In this document: positions 1 through 8,203 of the stretch, one piece after another
Layout: each line of letters opens with the position of its first letter
Numbering within the stretch: the stretch's first letter is position 1
DNA from: Sulfitobacter sp. D7
GTDB lineage: Bacteria; Pseudomonadota; Alphaproteobacteria; Rhodobacterales; Rhodobacteraceae
NCBI RefSeq assembly: GCF_003611275.1
Contig: NZ_CP020697.1
Coordinates: 40,923 to 104,922 of the forward strand
DNA length: 64,000 nucleotides
Direction: 5' to 3'
Made by a program: the position numbers and the translations under genes
Notes under the pieces: model-generated
Database searches by the model: none
What the model was told of the DNA's origin: nothing
Seen by the model: only the letters and a program-made list of their open reading frames with translations

Positions 1-28
1 CATTGCAACGCAAACAAGGAGAAGAGCA

Positions 29-367
29 ATGACCACGAACTGCATCAAATTCACCAGCGCCGACATCGAAACCGCCAAGGGCGTCGGCTCCATCTCGACC
101 CTGACCTTCGACCTCGACATCACGGTCGAGCCCGTCGCAAGCACGAACCCGATGGCCCCCACGCACCGCGTCCTCGGCCGCTCCCCGCGCGGCAAGCTGG
201 TCGAGTGCGGCGGCATCTGGAAGAAGCAAAACAAGGAGACCGGCGCCGACTACTACACGCTGACCATCCGCGACCACGGCTTCAACGCCAACCTCGGCAA
301 GGCCGCGAACCAGGACGATCTGTCCCTGCAGGCCGTCATCCCCTGGGGTCCGAAAGACGCAGCCTGA
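29..367 (+). CDS. DUF736 family protein, copy 1
   Basis: Predicted 112-residue protein of the DUF736 family, small proteins of unknown function common on conjugative plasmids and ICEs of alphaproteobacteria. The start is an ATG preceded by AAGGAG at 16-21. It is 95-96% identical at DNA level (16 differences in 367 bases) to the gene at 63269-63607; the proteins differ at only three positions (T/S, N/S, V/I). The first bases of the window already lie inside this duplicated unit, so the upstream context is not visible. A stem-loop follows immediately. Function is not known; family assignment is confident. Confidence 0.88.
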   Translation: MTTNCIKFTSADIETAKGVGSISTLTFDLDITVEPVASTNPMAPTHRVLGRSPRGKLVECGGIWKKQNKETGADYYTLTIRDHGFNANLGKAANQDDLSLQAVIPWGPKDAA

Positions 368-374
368 GCCAGGG

Positions 375-404
375 GCCAGACCGCCTCGGCGGTCTGGCAC
401 TTTC
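375..404 (+). terminator. Stem-loop terminator after DUF736 copy 1
   Basis: Perfect 10-bp stem GCCAGACCGC (375-384) / GCGGTCTGGC (389-398) with a CTCG loop, followed by ACTTTCT. It starts 7 nt after the stop codon. The T tract is short, so termination is likely but may be weak. Confidence 0.6.
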
Positions 405-1004
405 TCGTTCCGGGGGAACTTGTCCCGGGCGGGCGCAAGATTGGTGTCCGAAAGACGCCGCATATTTCGGACGCGGACGCCGAGGCGGATAGTCAGATTG
501 GATAGGTCGCTGACGCGGCTCCGATCCTTTTGTTCAGCTACAACGTGCATCGCGCGAACCCAAGTCGGAACCGAATGTCCGCAGGGAGAGCTGGCAGCCC
601 GCTGAGAGAGGCCAAGCGCACCCCTTCTCTCAGTTGAGCAACCCGCGCCACGGTCGTCTAGGCGAAGCGCCAAGGGGCGGCAAACTCACCCTTTGCCGCA
701 GGCAACGAAATCGCAAATCATCGTCGTGCATCCCGGGGGGCAGCGTCTCACTTCAGGGCCACCGCCGCGCGCCTTTCCGTCGACCTGTTGGCCTTTCAGA
801 TCGCTAGCCCGGGGTCGAGCGGTCGGCAACGCCGGGGACAGGTTTCTGGACGGCTGCGCCTTGAGCGCTGCGAGGCACCGCTCACAACAAACCTGCCCTC
901 GGCGTGCTCCATTTCATTCCGCCCCGTGCCGGGTGCAGCCCGCTCTCATGCCCCCGGTCTTTTCCACGATCCGTCCAACGACGATCAACGGAAAGGATCA
1001 CACC
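399..1004. other. Non-coding stretch with a decayed DUF736 3' end
   Basis: No convincing gene. Bases 442-462 resemble the last seven codons of the DUF736 genes (encoding W-x-PKDAA), sharing the 13-mer GTCCGAAAGACGC with 349-361, so this is probably the tail of a further DUF736 copy that was lost. An inverted repeat GTCCGAAA (446-453) / TTTCGGAC (465-472) overlaps it. Long reading frames here lack a ribosome binding site and resemble nothing I recognise. Confidence 0.4.
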
Positions 1005-1181
1005 ATGACACTCGAACAATCCATCGACCTCGCCGAACTGCAAGCCGACATTGCCTTCGATGCCTACCTCGCCGCCTTTGATGAAGACGCCCATCCCGAG
1101 TTACTCGACAGCCTCGAGACCGAGGCTCTGATCGCCCGCAGCCGCTACGACGACCTACGCAATCAGGGACTGGGTCACTGA
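1005..1181 (+). CDS. Small acidic protein of unknown function
   Basis: Predicted 58-residue, strongly acidic, helix-prone protein. I chose the ATG at 1005 because GGAAAGGA lies at 990-997 just before it; an in-frame extension upstream has no ribosome binding site. The stop codon lies inside a palindrome (1170-1186). I do not recognise a family. The clear ribosome binding site and position ahead of the mobilisation genes suggest a real gene, but it could be spurious. Confidence 0.5.
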   Translation: MTLEQSIDLAELQADIAFDAYLAAFDEDAHPELLDSLETEALIARSRYDDLRNQGLGH

Positions 1182-1186
1182 CCCAG
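1170..1186. promoter_or_regulatory. 17-bp palindrome over the stop codon of the 58-aa gene
   Basis: Perfect arms CTGGGTCA (1170-1177) and TGACCCAG (1179-1186) around one central C. It could be an operator, a weak terminator stem or part of a transfer-origin region; there is no T tract after it. Confidence 0.35.
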
Positions 1187-1594
1187 ACACCCCTGCGGGT
1201 CTTCGGATCCACAGGGCTCTGACGCCGTCTCTAAGAAGCTTCGCGACGCCCTCAGAGGGTGCGACCCGCGCCATCCAGCGCGGGCCATTTTCGTGTTTCT
1301 GGCGCCCGATCCGTGACCGGCTCGAGCGTTCGGTTTGTCTGTCGTCGCGTGCGTCTTGAACACAAGTTTCGGAAGCTTTTTCGACCTGGTTGTCCTGCAT
1401 CGATGAGGGCGGGACCCGTTCCAGGTCGCGCCGCGACGCGGGGTCTTGACGGCGTCCAATGCCCGCAAAAAGACACAACATGCAAAACGTAATATTGCGC
1501 AATGTGATGTATTGAAGTATAAGCGAAGGAGAGAAGGAAGACGTTGGCAGGATATGGCCAATGTTTGCACATTTTGTCCGAGGGGGTCTGACCC
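1187..1594. other. Non-coding region upstream of mobilisation genes; candidate oriT/promoter region
   Basis: About 400 bases without a convincing gene between the small ORF and the MobC-like gene. It becomes AT-rich near 1480-1580 and contains the palindrome ATTGCGCAAT at 1494-1503. In related conjugative elements the transfer origin lies just upstream of the relaxosome genes, so this is the best place for it, but I cannot identify a nic site. The oriT role is inference. Confidence 0.35.
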
Positions 1595-2215
1595 GTGCCG
1601 AGGCCAGCGAAAAACCTGAAGCTTGAAGAGCGCATCGAAGTCGCGCGGCGCTTCGCGGCGGGCGAGAGTGCCAAGGATCTGGCGGCGGCGTTCGGCATCT
1701 CTCCGCGCCACGTGAACCGGCTCGCGAAAGAGGAGGCGGGCGAGGGGCTCGCGGTGCGCGATCCGAGCGAGACGGTGGCCTTCCGGGCCAGTCGATCCGA
1801 GCTCGATGCCTTCGACGCGGACTGGCGCGAACGGGGCTTTGCCAACCGATCCCAGGCGCTGAATGCGGTGCTGCGCGGACGGTGCGGATTTCTCGATGTG
1901 CCCCGTGACCTGATTGCGGAGTTCTGCGCCGCATGGCGTCAAGCGAAGGATGTGAGCGACGCCGGATTGGTGCTTGCCAAGGTGGTCCATCGCGGTCGGC
2001 TGGAGGTCTCGGACGCCGACCGCGCGATGCTGATCGAGTTGCTTGATCTGGCGCAGTCGATGAGCCGTGAGATGGGTCGGATGAAGGATGCGGCGCAGGT
2101 GCTGCGTCATCAGGAGTGGCCGCTAAAGGAAGAAGGGCAGGGGACGGAGAGCGCGGTTCTGGAGGATGGCCCGCGCGCGATCGAACGCGGATTGAGGCTC
2201 GTCAGAAATGGCTGA
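1595..2215 (+). CDS. MobC-like relaxosome accessory protein (putative)
   Basis: 206-residue basic protein, probably DNA-binding. Residues 10-47 look like a helix-turn-helix (ending in ISPRHVNRLAKE) and residues 60-95 resemble the ribbon-helix-helix-like segment of mobilisation accessory proteins. The start is GTG with a GAGGGGG ribosome binding site at 1580-1586. It overlaps the relaxase gene by 8 nt, so the two are translationally coupled. Position and coupling imply it helps the relaxase bind or nick oriT and may regulate the operon. The relaxosome role is inferred from context; the precise family is uncertain. Confidence 0.65.
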   Translation: MPRPAKNLKLEERIEVARRFAAGESAKDLAAAFGISPRHVNRLAKEEAGEGLAVRDPSETVAFRASRSELDAFDADWRERGFANRSQALNAVLRGRCGFLDVPRDLIAEFCAAWRQAKDVSDAGLVLAKVVHRGRLEVSDADRAMLIELLDLAQSMSREMGRMKDAAQVLRHQEWPLKEEGQGTESAVLEDGPRAIERGLRLVRNG

Positions 2216-4136
2216 TCCCCTCGCCCTCTACACCTCGGTCATGGGGCGGCTCTGGGAGGATGAGCGCATCCGAGGTCAGGCCGCGGCGCGGATCGACGCC
2301 CGGCTGGCGGGACGACGCCAGGGACGGAGTTTCGCGCGCGTCGGATCCATGTCGGCGCGCAACGCGCTGAAGGCAGCGTCGGGTCAGAGCCGGGCGGCGG
2401 TCTTCAAACGGATCCGAGCCGGAGGCTGCAAGACGCGTGCTTCGCTCGGGGCGCAGATTTCCTACATCAACGACAAGGCGGTCTATACCTACTCGACGAT
2501 GACCAATGCGCTGACCGATGCGGCGGTGCTTTCCGACGAGCAGAAAGAGGACATCATCGAGGACTGGGCCGGGACCTGGCGCGGCTCGACAAAGCTCGGG
2601 TTCACCTCACACATGCTTTTGTCCTTCCCGACCGACGTATCCATCGACCAGGTGCGCGACATCGCGATGGACTGGACGGAGCATTTCTTTGAGAGCGGCG
2701 AATATGGCGATCAGTGGGACTATGTTCTCGCGGTCCATGACGACCGGGCGCACAAGCACGCCCATATCATCCTGAACAACCGCGGCGTCGAGAAGGGCAC
2801 CTGGTTCTCCTGCTGGGCGGAGGGCGTGATGTCGCCGCAGCTCATGCGCGAGAAGCAGGCTGAGATCGCGGAGCGCTATGGTGTCATGCTCGACGCCACC
2901 ACCCGGCTCGAGCGTGGCATCTTCGAGAAGCCCGCCGGCATCGAGGAGATCTACCGCGCGAAGGAAGAGGCAAGGCTGCCGCGCGAGATCGTCATGACGG
3001 CCCAGGAATCCGCCATCGCGCAGGCGCAGGTGGTGGGCTTCGCCAAGGACTACAAGAACCTCGCCGACCTGCTGGACCGGATGGACCAGCGCCACATGGC
3101 ACGTGCGGTCCGCGGCATGGCGGACGGGCTTGGCTCCGGCACGCCGTGGAACTTCACCGAAGGAGAGATAGACATGAAGGACATCAAGACCGTCGGTGAC
3201 GCGATCGACTATTCCGAGCGCACGATCGAGGCGTTGAGGCTCAAGGCCGAGGAACTGGACCCGGCCGAGCGGGCCGCTTTTGAAGCCAAGGCCGCGCCGA
3301 TCATCGCGGACCTCTCGCAGATGGTGCCGGACCCGGACCTGCGCGCGCGCTTTGGCAAGCAGCTCGAAGAACCCTATCCGCCGGGGGCGGGCAGCGAGGT
3401 GCTGATCGCCGCGCTGCGGTCCGGCAATGACGACGGGCTGCGCGAGGTACTCGAGCGCGCCGAGGAGGTGGGCATGGACAGCGAGGAATTGTTGGCCCGG
3501 ATCGCGGCGGGTGGCACGCGCAACTACGGCATGGCGCAGGACTGGGTTGAGCGGGACATGAACGCGGTGCTCGCGAAGGATGGCCTCAGCGTGGAGACCG
3601 CGAGTGACGACCAGCTCGACGTCGCGCTGGAAAAGGTCGACGGCGTAATGGATGCGCTGATGGAGCGGGCGAAGGAGATGGGCGTCGAGATCGGCCGAAC
3701 CCTCGCGGACGAGGAGGAGGCGACGTTGCCCCTCATCGACGAGGATGACCGGACGCCCAATCCCTACCTGCAGGACCTCGCCGACATGCTGCGGGACGGC
3801 AAGCTCACCGAGGAACAGGAAGAGACCGTCGAGCGGACCCTGCAATCCGAACTCTTCAAGGAGTTGGGAGAAGAAGGCTTGGCCGAGCTACGCCGTGGCA
3901 ACTACGAGGTGCTGGATGCGGCCCTGCCGAGCAAGCTTGACCAGATCACCGTCACGCAGGAATTCCTCGAAATGACGTTTGAGGAAACGGGCGACCAGGT
4001 CTTCACCGACCGTGCCGCCGGGTTGCAGCAGGACAAGGCGACCGAAGTGGCGCGGCTGCGCGGCCAGCAGGAGGCCCAGGAGCTGGGACGTAATCTCGGT
4101 CGGGACCGCGGTCTCGATGACGATATGGAATTCTAA
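2208..4136 (+). CDS. VirD2-like conjugative relaxase
   Basis: 642-residue protein with a relaxase/VirD2 domain in its N-terminal third. The metal-binding three-histidine motif is visible as HDDRAHKHAHIILNN at residues 177-191 (H182, H184, H186). Tyrosines near 86-95 are candidates for the nicking residue. Such enzymes nick oriT, stay covalently attached to the 5' end and pilot the strand through the type IV channel. The C-terminal two thirds are acidic and helical, as expected of a secretion/coupling-protein interaction region. The gene starts 8 nt inside the MobC-like gene and is followed after 16 nt by virD4. I do not assign a MOB subfamily. Confidence 0.9.
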   Translation: MADPLALYTSVMGRLWEDERIRGQAAARIDARLAGRRQGRSFARVGSMSARNALKAASGQSRAAVFKRIRAGGCKTRASLGAQISYINDKAVYTYSTMTNALTDAAVLSDEQKEDIIEDWAGTWRGSTKLGFTSHMLLSFPTDVSIDQVRDIAMDWTEHFFESGEYGDQWDYVLAVHDDRAHKHAHIILNNRGVEKGTWFSCWAEGVMSPQLMREKQAEIAERYGVMLDATTRLERGIFEKPAGIEEIYRAKEEARLPREIVMTAQESAIAQAQVVGFAKDYKNLADLLDRMDQRHMARAVRGMADGLGSGTPWNFTEGEIDMKDIKTVGDAIDYSERTIEALRLKAEELDPAERAAFEAKAAPIIADLSQMVPDPDLRARFGKQLEEPYPPGAGSEVLIAALRSGNDDGLREVLERAEEVGMDSEELLARIAAGGTRNYGMAQDWVERDMNAVLAKDGLSVETASDDQLDVALEKVDGVMDALMERAKEMGVEIGRTLADEEEATLPLIDEDDRTPNPYLQDLADMLRDGKLTEEQEETVERTLQSELFKELGEEGLAELRRGNYEVLDAALPSKLDQITVTQEFLEMTFEETGDQVFTDRAAGLQQDKATEVARLRGQQEAQELGRNLGRDRGLDDDMEF

Positions 4137-4152
4137 GGGGGAGATGACCACC

Positions 4153-6066
4153 ATGACCAAGACACTCCCCCTCTGGGCCGCGCTCCTCTTTGGTGTGATC
4201 TGCGGCGCCGTCATCGGCACCATCGTTGCCGCCTTCTACCTGACCCTGGCCCTGAAAACCGGGTTTCAGAGCTTCGACATGTTGGCGCTCTGGAAGGCGA
4301 GCGCCGGCACCCGCGCGGCACATCCCGAAGCCTTCAAGGTTGGCTTCGGCGCCGTCGGCTTTGGCGCAATTGGTCTCGGCGTCTTGGCGCTGGCCTGGAC
4401 CTGGAAGAAGGAGCGCGACGACTACGGCTCGGCTCACTGGCAGACCAAGGCGGAGCTGAAGAAGAACGACATGCTCCAGGCCCCCGGCAAGGGCTTTGTC
4501 TGCGGCAAGCTTGGCGCGCCGACCTCGAAGGCGGAGTTCATTTCCTCGACGATAATCCCGCATGTGATGATGGTGGCGCCGACCCGTGCCGGTAAGGGTG
4601 TGGGTTTCGTGATCCCGAACCTTCTGAGCTTCGCGGGTTCGGTCGTAGTGCTCGACGTGAAGGGCGAGAACTTTGAGAAGACCGCGCGGCTCAGGGCGCT
4701 GAACGGTGACGAGGTCTATCGCTTCAGCCCGTTTGATTGGGCCAATGCCACGCATCGCTACAACCCGCTCGCGCGGATCGCAAAGGCCCCGAGCTTCGCA
4801 CAGCGCTTCACCGAGGTCTCGATCCTCGCCGACCTCTTCCTCGACAAGGACAACAAGACGCTCGACACCTTCTCCGAGGCTGGCAAGTCGATCTTTGTCG
4901 CGGCCTGCCTGCTGGCGATCCAGCGTGGCACGCCGAACCTCGGCGAGGTAAACAAGATCGTCGCCGGGGGCGAATACAAGAACGCCCAGTACAAGACCTA
5001 TGCAGACGAGGCCGAGGAAGACATCCTGCGCGAGCTCTGGACCAATGCGGCCTCGGCCTCGTCGCGGCTGCTAACCTCGAACATCCAGGCGCTGATGACC
5101 GCCGGTCTCAAGCAATGGGACAACCCGGCGGTCCGCTCCGCGACCGAGGCGAGTGACTTCGATTTCTCGACCTTTCGGAAGACCCCGCAGTCGCTCTACA
5201 TCGCGGTGTCCGAGGATCACATCGCGACCCTGGCGCCGCTCCTGCGCCTGATGTTCGCCGATCTCATCGCGTCGATCCGCCTGAACGAGCCGGGCCCGGA
5301 TGAGCCCTGGCCGGTCATGATGATGATCGACGAATTCCAGCAGATGGGGGCGATGCCCTATCTCGAGCGCGCGATCCATTCGCTGGCGAGCTACGGCGGC
5401 CGGGTTGCGATGATTGCGCAGTCACTGGCTTCGCTTGACAGGATCTACGGGCCCGAGGGCCGCGAAAGCCTCGAGAACGGGGCCGGGCTTAAGCTCTACA
5501 TCACCCCGCGTGACCAGCGCACTGTAAAGGAGGTTTCGGCCGCCGTCGGCAGTACCACCCGCGAGGCCGTGACCCGGATGTATGGTCGCAACAAGGGGTT
5601 CCTTGGCGCGACCTCGACCTCGGCGCGGCTGGAAGAGCGGCCGCTGCTTTCCGAGACCGAAGCGCGCCTGATGGATCCCGACGAGGTCATCATCCTCGCC
5701 TCGCCCCAGCATCCGATCAAGGCGAGCCGGATCAAGTATTACGACGATCCCTTCTTCAAAGAGATGTTGGCCCGGCAGGAGGGCAAGCCCTTCCCCTATC
5801 CGCCGAATGTGCAGGGCGTGGGGCCATGGGGCAGCGACGGTGAAGACGAGGCCGGCGCAGACGAGCAGGCGAAACCAGCCGAACGCGCGCCTGTCCGGGA
5901 TCGCTCGCAGCGTCGCGAAGCGCGCGCTATGAGCGTGAGGACGATGGAGGCTGGGCGCGGGCAGCCTGAGCCCGGGACGCTCGATCGGGAAGCCGCCGTG
6001 CCGAAGGAATGGGAGGCGGCACTCGACCGGCAGGAGGATTTCATCGAGGAATTGTTGGGTGGGTGA
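4153..6066 (+). CDS. virD4: VirD4/TraG-type type IV coupling protein
   Basis: 637-residue ATPase that docks the relaxase-DNA complex on the type IV channel at the inner membrane. Two N-terminal membrane segments (about 7-33 and 62-83) precede the ATPase domain. Walker A is PTRAGKGV (143-150) and Walker B is VMMMIDEFQQMG. The ATG at 4153 is preferred over 4144 because AGGGGGAG sits about 9 nt upstream of it. It is a late member of the mobC-relaxase-virD4 operon. Unlike many systems it is separated from the virB genes, here by a 12-kb defence island. Confidence 0.93.
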   Translation: MTKTLPLWAALLFGVICGAVIGTIVAAFYLTLALKTGFQSFDMLALWKASAGTRAAHPEAFKVGFGAVGFGAIGLGVLALAWTWKKERDDYGSAHWQTKAELKKNDMLQAPGKGFVCGKLGAPTSKAEFISSTIIPHVMMVAPTRAGKGVGFVIPNLLSFAGSVVVLDVKGENFEKTARLRALNGDEVYRFSPFDWANATHRYNPLARIAKAPSFAQRFTEVSILADLFLDKDNKTLDTFSEAGKSIFVAACLLAIQRGTPNLGEVNKIVAGGEYKNAQYKTYADEAEEDILRELWTNAASASSRLLTSNIQALMTAGLKQWDNPAVRSATEASDFDFSTFRKTPQSLYIAVSEDHIATLAPLLRLMFADLIASIRLNEPGPDEPWPVMMMIDEFQQMGAMPYLERAIHSLASYGGRVAMIAQSLASLDRIYGPEGRESLENGAGLKLYITPRDQRTVKEVSAAVGSTTREAVTRMYGRNKGFLGATSTSARLEERPLLSETEARLMDPDEVIILASPQHPIKASRIKYYDDPFFKEMLARQEGKPFPYPPNVQGVGPWGSDGEDEAGADEQAKPAERAPVRDRSQRREARAMSVRTMEAGRGQPEPGTLDREAAVPKEWEAALDRQEDFIEELLGG

Positions 6067-6176
6067 GCGCGACAATCTTGTAGGCAGCTTTGCCCTTGGG
6101 ACTGATTGGAGACAAGCGCGCTTGAGATGCATCTCAATGCGGCTTGAAAACTTCAAAGTCATTTCAACGCAGCGCG
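6067..6176. other. Convergent intergenic gap between virD4 and the KTSC gene
   Basis: About 110 bases between two convergent genes; no clear terminator, gene or attachment site seen. It marks the left edge of the defence island. Confidence 0.3.
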
Positions 6177-6386
6177 CTAGATCTTCGCCTCGGGGTAGTG
6201 CCCCTTTATTTCCGCGTTGAAAAAACGACCTAGTGAGTCAGCGGACATGAGACGCTCGTACATGAAGGCAGGCACGTTGAAATACTGATAAACGCCGCCA
6301 TGCCTGAATTGGACCTCGAGCGTTTCTAATTCCGGGTCATACCCGACCTCAGCCAAGTTGCTGGAAGTTACTGGCTGTCGTTCCAT
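6177..6386 (-). CDS. KTSC-domain protein, third gene of the SIR2-HerA operon
   Basis: 69-residue protein that is essentially one KTSC domain, a small fold named after a C-terminal extension of lysyl-tRNA synthetase; the segments VGYDPELETLEVQF, VYQYFNVP and SLGRFFN are typical. The start at 6386 follows GAGGGAGA and shares one base with the HerA stop codon (TGATG), so it is almost certainly translated together with HerA. An upstream in-frame extension inside HerA is unlikely. The biochemical role of KTSC proteins is unknown. Coupling to a defence NTPase suggests an accessory, regulatory or nucleic-acid-binding part, which is inference. Confidence 0.8.
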   Translation of the reverse strand: MERQPVTSSNLAEVGYDPELETLEVQFRHGGVYQYFNVPAFMYERLMSADSLGRFFNAEIKGHYPEAKI

Positions 6387-8203
6387 CAAATTTCTCCCTC
6401 GTTCTCGTCTTCGTTCTCGCCCACTTCTGGTGGCTTCCACTTTGGATCCTGCGCACGCCATACCGCGACAAGCTCATCATAGTTTTCAGGGCCCCTGGGG
6501 CGCTTCCAGCTGTCCGCTACAAGCGGATCTTCGCTGTTTGGACGACGGTCTTTGGGTGGGAGAGTGACGCGGCAGCGCACTGGAAGCCGTGCAGCCTCGC
6601 CGGTTATTATTGCTTCGCCGGTCCTTAGAACCGAGAGGCTATCGGCGATACCGCTCAGGTTATCGGGCAAAGCGGCTTGTACCTTGCTGCGGTCAGTGGA
6701 ATTGGTGAGGCGCAACGCGACAAAAGTCCCACACTGGGAGAGAATGGTGTCGTCAATTTCCGAAGGACGCTGGCTGACGATCATTGCACCAATACCGAAC
6801 TTGCGTCCCTCTTTCGCGATTCTCTGAACCATTTCGCGCGCAGGGTTGTCGGATTCTCGACCAAGATACCGGTGAGCTTCCTCCATAACGACGAGTTGAG
6901 GCCGCTTTCGGCCGCCCTCATCGCGCTCGCGACCCCAGAAGAGCGCTTCATAGATAATCGACAGAATCGCCCCGATCAAATCTAGAAGAACCGCGCTAGG
7001 AATACCCGACAGATCAAGCACCGTTATCGCTTTCTCGTGGCCAATCCAGCTTTCGAGGAGGGATGGAAGGTCGTTCGTTACGTGGCCCGTCAGGTCAGGC
7101 TCCCATTCACCGGGCTTGAGCAGGAACTCGAACTGACGATCGAGCATACGTGATCGCATTCGGTCGAGCTGCTTGCGGATTCCGAGCACACCGACGTTGT
7201 TCTGGTAAGGTGCTGAATTCGTTGTTGTGTGCGGCTGGTAGGCTGGTTGACGAAGCGTGGTCGCGTCGCCGGGCTGAATGATCGCCGGTTGTGTCTTGGC
7301 CTGATCGAGCCAGGTTTTGACTTCTGGTTCGATCAGCTCGAGCCACAGGTTTCGCAAGCTGTACGGAATAGGGCTGTCGACGGTCATTGAATTCAGATCG
7401 ACACCAGGCAAATTGTCTGCTTGAGCAATCGCGCTTTTGGCTGCGAAGATCTTGTCGAGTATTGCGGTCGTTGCGCGATCATCCAACTTCCCGCACAGAA
7501 AGTTGAGTATTTCGGCCGGCCGTAGTGCCCAGTACGGAATGACCAGCTGCTTCTCGCCGACTCCGGGTGTAATCCGAAAAATCTCAGCGTTGTCGGCGAG
7601 CGCGCTGGCATATTCGCCGTGGATATCGAGTAGGAGGATCCGCGCGCTCGGAAAGCCTGCTCCGTCAGGCGCCGAGATTGACCGCAACAAGCTAGAGACA
7701 GTCGTGGACTTGCCCGACCCGGTAGAGCCGAGCACTGCGCTATGGCGCGTGACTAGCTTGTCGAGGTCCAGGCGGACCGGAATGCTCTCGGCGTTAGCAA
7801 GTCGCCCGACTATCACTTGTCCGGAAAACTCTGCACCGTAGATTTTGGCCAGATCCTCTTCTGTGACCAGATGCACTTCATCGTTCAGGTTCGGATACTG
7901 GCTGATGCCTCGCTCAAACGAGGCCTCGACAATCTCGCCAATGAGCTGAACGGTTAGCCATCGTTCGCCGCGGTCTAGCGCATCGACTAGCGTCACCGGT
8001 GTCGCACTTGCCCCGACCTCTGATATGATAGCATAAAGATCATGATACCCCTGTGGTATCCGCACAAAGCTGCCGACCTGACCTACCCGGTAGCTTCGTC
8101 CTCCGATGATCGCAATGCCCGAAGCAACGCCCTCGAATTGACGCACACTTACGGTCGAACCGGCGACAGAGCCGACATGGCCGAGAAGAGTAGGGGCGTT
8201 CAT
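6386..8203 (-). CDS. HerA-like hexameric ATPase/translocase of a SIR2-HerA defence system
   Basis: 605-residue HerA/FtsK-type ATPase. An N-terminal beta-rich HAS-barrel-like region (1-150) precedes the motor with Walker A GSTGSGKST (159-167), Walker B LVVMEEAH (437-444) and the SQRPSEID segment with a likely arginine finger. HerA motors paired with SIR2 effectors form known antiphage complexes in which HerA assembles and gates NAD+ hydrolysis. The ATG at 8203 overlaps the SIR2 stop by 4 nt (ATGA), so the two are co-translated. Family and pairing are clear; antiphage activity of this copy is inferred. Confidence 0.9.
   Translation of the reverse strand: MNAPTLLGHVGSVAGSTVSVRQFEGVASGIAIIGGRSYRVGQVGSFVRIPQGYHDLYAIISEVGASATPVTLVDALDRGERWLTVQLIGEIVEASFERGISQYPNLNDEVHLVTEEDLAKIYGAEFSGQVIVGRLANAESIPVRLDLDKLVTRHSAVLGSTGSGKSTTVSSLLRSISAPDGAGFPSARILLLDIHGEYASALADNAEIFRITPGVGEKQLVIPYWALRPAEILNFLCGKLDDRATTAILDKIFAAKSAIAQADNLPGVDLNSMTVDSPIPYSLRNLWLELIEPEVKTWLDQAKTQPAIIQPGDATTLRQPAYQPHTTTNSAPYQNNVGVLGIRKQLDRMRSRMLDRQFEFLLKPGEWEPDLTGHVTNDLPSLLESWIGHEKAITVLDLSGIPSAVLLDLIGAILSIIYEALFWGRERDEGGRKRPQLVVMEEAHRYLGRESDNPAREMVQRIAKEGRKFGIGAMIVSQRPSEIDDTILSQCGTFVALRLTNSTDRSKVQAALPDNLSGIADSLSVLRTGEAIITGEAARLPVRCRVTLPPKDRRPNSEDPLVADSWKRPRGPENYDELVAVWRAQDPKWKPPEVGENEDENEGEI

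Noticed and set aside
693..1181. 162-codon frame containing the 58-aa gene
   Set aside because: Only the segment from 1005 has a ribosome binding site; the N-terminal extension is unusual in composition and unsupported.
2607..3845. Long minus-strand reading frame antisense to the relaxase
   Set aside because: Shadow of a GC-rich coding sequence; the plus strand carries a relaxase with clear motifs and the antisense product has no recognisable domain.
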